This document shows, piece by piece, positions 58,591 to 64,000 of a DNA stretch of 64,000 bases. Origin of the DNA: Siphonodentalium dalli (taxonomy: Eukaryota; Mollusca; Scaphopoda; Gadilida; Siphonodentaliidae); the NCBI GenBank assembly GCA_032622095.1, contig CP136068.1, positions 50,776,443 through 50,840,442 of the forward strand, in the 5' to 3' direction. Every line of letters begins with the position of its first letter. The stretch's first letter is position 1. The translations under genes and the position numbers were made by a program. The notes under the pieces were generated by a model. That model was not told where the DNA came from and made no database searches. It saw nothing but the letters and a program-made list of their open reading frames with translations.

Positions 58591-61099
58591 TATGATCGAG
58601 TCACATCTTTTGTAAAAAAAATGTTAATATTTACTAGTATATTGTTATATTTATATATTATTTTGTTTTTCATTTAGTTATTATTGTTTTGCACATGCAG
58701 GGTGAGGCAGAAAAAAATTCGGACACTTAGGGAGGGATGGGTGGGTCATCAGCTTAAATGAATTTTTTTTTTCAGACTGAACATTTTTTCCTCATTCCTT
58801 TTCTCAAAATATAGCATAAATTTTCACCTACATGTATAAATGGACAAAATATTGTATAATGAAGTCAATGCTACATATAGCAGTATATTGTGTTATATAT
58901 GAATTTATTAGACACAAATGTGTTAACTCCCAACAGCCCCGCCATTTCTTGACAGGTTGCCCTCATTTTAACAAATCTGAATCTCAGTCACTAAAGGATC
59001 CTCCATACTACAATATATGTAATCTAAATAGTCCAACCTCTCTTGAGAAGACATTTTAGGAACTACTATAGAGACATATAGTTATCGTATGTCCCTGGTC
59101 CCACTCTATTTAACCTGGTGAACCCATCAGAATAAATTTTAACCCTAGACACCAAAGAACTCTTCGTATTAATACTAAATATCAGTAAAATAGACCTGAT
59201 GGTCCTTGTGAAGGAAGCATATTAAGAGAAAAACTGTCCTTCGCTTGCCCCCTATTTGACCAGGTAACCCCATTAAAAAAAAATTCAACAACAGTCTTGA
59301 TCAAACAAGATCAACATTCCATGCTAAATAAGCCAACTAGTTCTTGCAAACATATTTTAAGAATTACTATCTGGTGAAATAGTTATGTCTCTGGCACTGC
59401 CCTTATTTAACTTTGTGATCCATTTTAACAAATCTGTCACCCAATCCAATATTTTAGACAAAGCTTTTTTAACAAAACTTTCAATGATGAGTTAGGTGCA
59501 TAAGAACACATATTGTTTTATTAATTGGACTTATTTATAAATCTTTTTTTTATATATATAAGTTTAAACTATATTTGTTTTGTTAATTGAGTTTTAAAGC
59601 GTAAATACAGGAATTGTGCTAAAGCGCAAATAAAGGAATTTAAAAAAATTTGGATTGTAACAAGGAAAATTCTGTTTTCCTGGAGTTTGTTTTCCATATT
59701 TTGAGAAAAAAATAAAATAGAAACAGACTCCTTCTCGCATCTAAAAATTGAGATTTTATTGTCTGAAAAGTGCATGAGAACACATATTTTATTTCTACTG
59801 GGACTTTAAGTCATTTGTAACATTTGTAACACCTGTCTACGAACGGTCTCTCTCTGGTATCTCAGAATAATGCAACACTTGTAATGCTTTGTAACATGTG
59901 ACGTCGCTACATTGAGACAGTAGAAATAACATAGGCTGCGTTTTTCTACTGGGACTTTAAATCATTTGTAACATTTATAACACTTGTAACACTGTTACAA
60001 AATGCGTAGTGGAGGAAAAATGTACCTGATTAATGCAATATATGGTCACCAGGCTCTTTGAGTTTTCCTGGTGATGTTATCATATTTCGAATTCCAGAAA
60101 TTGGCGCATTATCATTCTTGTCCGTGGTTGCCTATTGCTAATATAAACTTTGATCAATGATTGGGTGAGGGATGTGGTCTATATGATGCATGGATTCATG
60201 CAAAGAGTAGGCTAAAGTAGGCTAATAGTAATACAGGTGTTAAACATGCCTGTAAATTTTCTATATATAATAATAAATTGATGGAACATGCAGAGTGTGC
60301 CAATGGATTAAAATTTGAATCCATTTAAGGACTTTGCTAACCCAATTTTCCCCAAATTTGATGGAGTCAAAATAAAGATTTATGTTCACTTTTGTTAGTA
60401 ATCACAATAACCAAACACATGAATGCAACATTTTAAGAGCATTATTAATGCTGAATAGGTCATTGTCGCATGGTTTCTGTCAAAAAGACACCCAGAATCT
60501 CTTAAACTGCCAAAAAGACACCCAGGATCTCAGACTCAAAGTCTCGCCAAACAACGGGAATTTTGTTTAGTCGTCTGCTATTAATATTATGATAATTATT
60601 TGTTTGTGATCGGAGTGAAATATCAACGAAATTTAATTCGGCTTTGATTCTGACTGACAGCGCAATTCCACATCCTTGATAGTTGGCCCAATATTAAGTA
60701 CCGTACCGAAATATTAGAAGTATAGTTGAAACATCAATTCCAGCATGCTACACTCAGGTTCACTGCACTATCATTCAATGCAATTTGATAGAGTGCTTAA
60801 AGAGGTGCATATTTCATGTTTCGACTTGACTGTAGTGTTTGTTCCTTTAATACGGCGAAATATATTTATGAAACTTGGCATGTATGGATTAGAATTATGT
60901 CTCGTAGCTCGAGTATGTTACAAATCGGGGATCTGTTTGGAGTATGTGCAGAATACACCCAGACCTCAAGCTGACTAATGCCGAATATCTTTCGGTAGGA
61001 ATCGGGGGATTTTCAAAATCGCAGATCAGATAAATTACTAGATGGGTTTGGTTACTGAATACTGTGATTACTAATAAAAGTGAACATAACGAACATGAC
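58591..61099. other. no gene supported; degenerate repeats
   Basis: 58960-59430 has about four degenerate ~145 bp units around 'cctatttaac...gtgaaccc'. 59795-60000 has two copies of 'tttctactgggactttaa...catttgtaacatt' about 148 bp apart. 60478-60535 has 'caaaaagacacccag' twice, 36 bp apart. Short frames (60382-60570, 60745-60978) reflect these or have no recognised domain. Confidence 0.5.
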
Positions 61100-62685
61100 A
61101 ATTGGAACTTATTCCCTATTCCTTATTTTCAAAAATGTCGCTTTCGACCGATTTGACGCCCCAAATACTGGCAAATACCACCTAGAAACACCCCGACCCC
61201 ACTCATAATCCCCGGGGGTGCCACCCCGAGGGGGTGAAAATGTGGTATGGACCATTTTCGAGAACGGTAGGGATTTCGACCAATTTGACGGCATGGGTGG
61301 GTGGCCCGCCCCAAATACCACCTAGAAACACTCTGACCCCCCACCATCACCCCCGGGGGTGCCACCCTGAGGGGGTGAAAATGGGACCATTTTCGAGAAC
61401 GGTAAGGATTTCGACTGATTTGACATGGGTGGGTGGCCCGCCTCAAATACCAACTAGAAACACCCGGACCCCCCACTAATCATCCCCAGGGGGTGCCACC
61501 ATTTTCGAGGAAGGTAAGGATTTCGACCAATTTGATGGACGATGGCCGGTCTGTGTCCTATTATGCTTTGCCAGACTCCGCATATGACTGAATTCTTCGG
61601 GGTGTATCTATGTGGTATTTGGGGCGGGCCACCCACCCATGCCATCAAATCGGTCAAAATCCTTACTGTTCTCAAAAATGGTCCACACCCCATTTTCACC
61701 CCCGCCCCGGGGGTGATGGGTGGGGGTCGGTGTGTTTCTATGTGGTATTTGGGGCGGCCACCACCCATGCCGTCAATTGGTCGAAATCCTTACTGTTCTC
61801 TAAAATGGTCCATACCCTATTTTCACCCCCTCGGGGTGGCACCTCTCCTCCCCCCCCCCCGGTGATGGGTGGGGGATCGGGGTGTTTCTAGGTGGTATTT
61901 GGGGCGTGCCGCCCACCCATGGCCATGCCATCAAATCTGTCGAAATCCTTACAGTTCTCGAAAATGGTCCATACCCCATTTTCACCCACTCGGGTGCCCC
62001 CCCCCCCCCGGGGGGATGGGTGGGGGGGGTCAAGGTGTTTCTATGTGGTATTTGGGGCAGGCCACCCACCCATACCATCAAATCGAAATTCTTACCATTC
62101 TCGAAAATGGTCCATACCCAGTTGGGGTGAGTAGTTGGGGGTCGGGGTATTTCTAGGTGGTATTTGGGGCGGGCCACCCACCCATGCCGTCAATTGGTCG
62201 AAATCCTTACTGTTCTCTAAAATGGTCCATACCCTATTTTCACCCCCTCGGGGTGGCACCTCCCCCCCGGGTGATGGGTGGGGGATCGGGGTGTTTCTAG
62301 GTGGTATTTGGGGCGTGCCGCCCACCCATGGCCATGCCATAAAATCTGTCGAAATCCTTACCGTTTCTCGAAAATGGTCCATACCGCATTTTCACCCCTC
62401 GGGGTGGGACCCCCGGGGGTGATGGTGGGGGGGGGGGGGTCGGGTGGACTAGACGCTGGCTCTATGAGGCTACGCCGTTACACTATATGCACGCCGTCAT
62501 GATGGATTGTGCTGGTCTCTCATGACGGCAAACAGAGCAGAGCATCGGAGCGTCATAGAGCCAGTATCTAGTCCAGGGGTCGGGGTGTTTATAGGTGGTA
62601 TTTGGGGCGGGCCACCCACCCATGCCGTCAAATCGGTCGAAAGCGACATTTTTGAAAATAAGGAATAGGGAATAATTTTCCAATT
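61100..62685. mobile_element. 1.6 kb foldback element with ~120-170 bp GC-rich units
   Basis: The ends (61100-61158 and about 62628-62685) are inverted copies reading AATTGGAA...TTATTCCCTATTCC...ATGTCGCTTTCGACC. Inside, units with 'gtggtatttggggcgggcc', 'cacccacccatgcc', 'tcgaaaatggtccatacc' and 'ggtggcacccccgggggtg' run in one orientation at 61160-61510 (about three) and the other at 61605-62640 (about six). About 100 bp of single-copy sequence separates them. Many frames of 80-125 codons translate the repeats in all registers and are not genes. No target duplication recognised. Confidence 0.8.
62445..62575. mobile_element. 131 bp insertion with 9-bp duplication, Mutator-like MITE
   Basis: Ends TGGACTAGA with inverted partner extending over 'ctggctctatga'. 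GGGGTCGGG is present directly outside both ends (62436-62444 and 62576-62584). Nine-base duplications are typical of Mutator-like elements. The G-rich context makes the exact duplication length less certain. Interior 'gccgtcatgatgg'/'ctcatgacggc' forms a second hairpin. Confidence 0.7.
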
Positions 62686-64000
62686 TATTTTGGACTCCAT
62701 TAAATTTGGAAAGATGTGGTTAAATTAACACATTTCGGCAAAAATATTAGGCCTACCTGAAATTTAACATTTTCCACTCACGCCTGTTTACTTTCGTCCT
62801 CGAAATAACCAATGTGATGCGGAAACGCCATGACAATATCTGAATATGGAATGTATCACAAACTCCACCAATGTCCACTCCATTAATCAGAACTGCCGCC
62901 ATCATGATTGACGATGTTGTTGTTGTTATTGAAGATATATGATACAAGGATGGAAAGAAAGTTAAGAAGTTAAGAAGTTGTCTGTAAATTCCTCAGTCGA
63001 CTTTGGATAACCCTAATCGAATTTGGCAAACTGCATATTTTTAGCGCCACCTATGCTGATAGTGCAGGGGGACTGAACTCTGCCTTGCAGTTTCACTGTC
63101 TCGACCAAATGCATTTCGGCCCCTGGATACAACAAATACATATGTCGATACGACGTGAACACGACCCAGTGCAATATATTTTCAATCCTAACACTAGTTT
63201 TCCTATAAGACGAATGTTAGGATACAATATAAATAGAGCTCCGCGCATTTTAACGCCCGTCATATTTGTGTCCAATATTGAATATAAATAGAGCTCCGCG
63301 CATTTTAACGCCGGTCATTTGTGTGTGCAATATTGAATATATATTACACAGCCTTTAATTTACGCTAACACATTATATTTTCTAAAATGTAAGTGATAGG
63401 TGACGGTTTATAACATAAAGGTGTACTCCTTTTATCGCAAAGACGCACATTTGTTCAAAAATACAAGACATTTATAAGGCTTCATTTCCCCATATTTGAA
63501 GGTGTAAATGGTGATATTTGCTTTCAATAATTAAATAAAATGATAACTAAAATACAATAAAATGTTGTCTGTTGCTAAATAGCGACTGTCATATGTATGT
63601 GCTATTCTTACTACATATAAATGCAAACTTCTGTCAATGTCCATACATGTTTGCAATTTATAACATATATATGTGTCAAATATATAACTTAGTTAATTAA
63701 CAGACTCAGCCATGTGTTTAATGTGAAAATATATAGGGGCGTTTTATAGAATATAAATTACGCACGTTTCATTTTGGGGTAATATATGGGCATTATAAAA
63801 TGTAAAACGGATAGATGACGATTTCTAATATAAAGGTGCACACCTTTTATTGGTGAGCTGGTTGTGTTCAAAGATACAATATATTTTCCCCACCGTTTAA
63901 GAGCAGCAGGCATGTGTGCAAAAGCAGCAAATATGTATTATAAACGAGGACATGTGCTTTCAATAATTAAACAAATTGATGACTAAAATACAAAAAAATG
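62686..64000. other. AT-rich end region, small direct repeats
   Basis: A 55-bp direct repeat ('aatataaatagagctccgcg') starts at 63226 and 63281, with a partial third at 63328. Two diverged copies of a block ending 'ctttcaataattaaa...gactaaaatacaa' end near 63560 and 64000. No gene seen. Confidence 0.5.

Noticed and set aside
61129-62422. Many overlapping frames of 80-125 codons on both strands, rich in Gly, Pro and Trp
   Set aside because: GC-rich tandem units lack stop codons in several registers at once, and the frames overlap on both strands.

Overview
The window is eukaryotic, repeat-dominated, non-coding DNA, most likely from a marine lophotrochozoan, probably a bivalve mollusc. The main pointer is elements built as a short 5' end, tandem core units of about 150-165 bp, an ACGG/AC-type microsatellite and a 3' hairpin. 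This is the architecture of bivalve 'pearl' / non-autonomous Helentron elements. The species assignment is inference. I found no protein-coding gene, tRNA, rRNA or CRISPR array that I can support. All long open frames fall in tandem repeats, inverted-repeat arms or low-complexity sequence, so no CDS is called.

Layout. 1-1190: array of a ~155-165 bp satellite (family 'AB', more than a hundred units in the window). 1488-6739: a 5.25 kb foldback element with TA target duplication and ~1.8 kb near-identical inverted arms enclosing 45-bp minisatellites that flip orientation at the centre. 7162-11583: a composite of ~224-bp tandem units with inverted ends. 11960-12889: AB array ending in a microsatellite plus hairpin. 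13277-14470: three small palindromic elements. 14540-36739: a 22 kb AB domain. Inside it, 16391-28548 is a higher-order repeat in which plus-strand and minus-strand AB units face each other across a ~300 bp spacer, period 1.4-1.9 kb. It is interrupted by a 2,774 bp Harbinger-like insertion (20957-23730, TAA duplication). A second Helentron-like element (30307-31811) interrupts the AB array further on.

37216-40950: a different tandem array of ~320-390 bp units. 39975-43155 and 43486-46666: a >99.8% identical 3.18 kb duplication, offset exactly 3,511 bp, whose copies are separated by an inverted 330 bp fragment from further upstream. 46443-46817: a TA-flanked MITE made of ~24 bp GC-rich repeats. 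47581-50923: MITEs, including an hAT-like insertion with an 8-bp duplication. 52016-57996: a 6 kb foldback element with about 20 units of ~165 bp, each holding facing G and C tracts. 58130-64000: small palindromic repeats, degenerate repeats, and a 1.6 kb foldback (61100-62685) invaded by a 131 bp element with a 9-bp duplication.

The recurring theme is that several unrelated families share one design: tandem core repeats that reverse orientation inside inverted ends, so that any read-through transcript would fold into long double-stranded RNA. The parts do not form a gene pathway. They record repeated transposition, array expansion, inversion and nesting.
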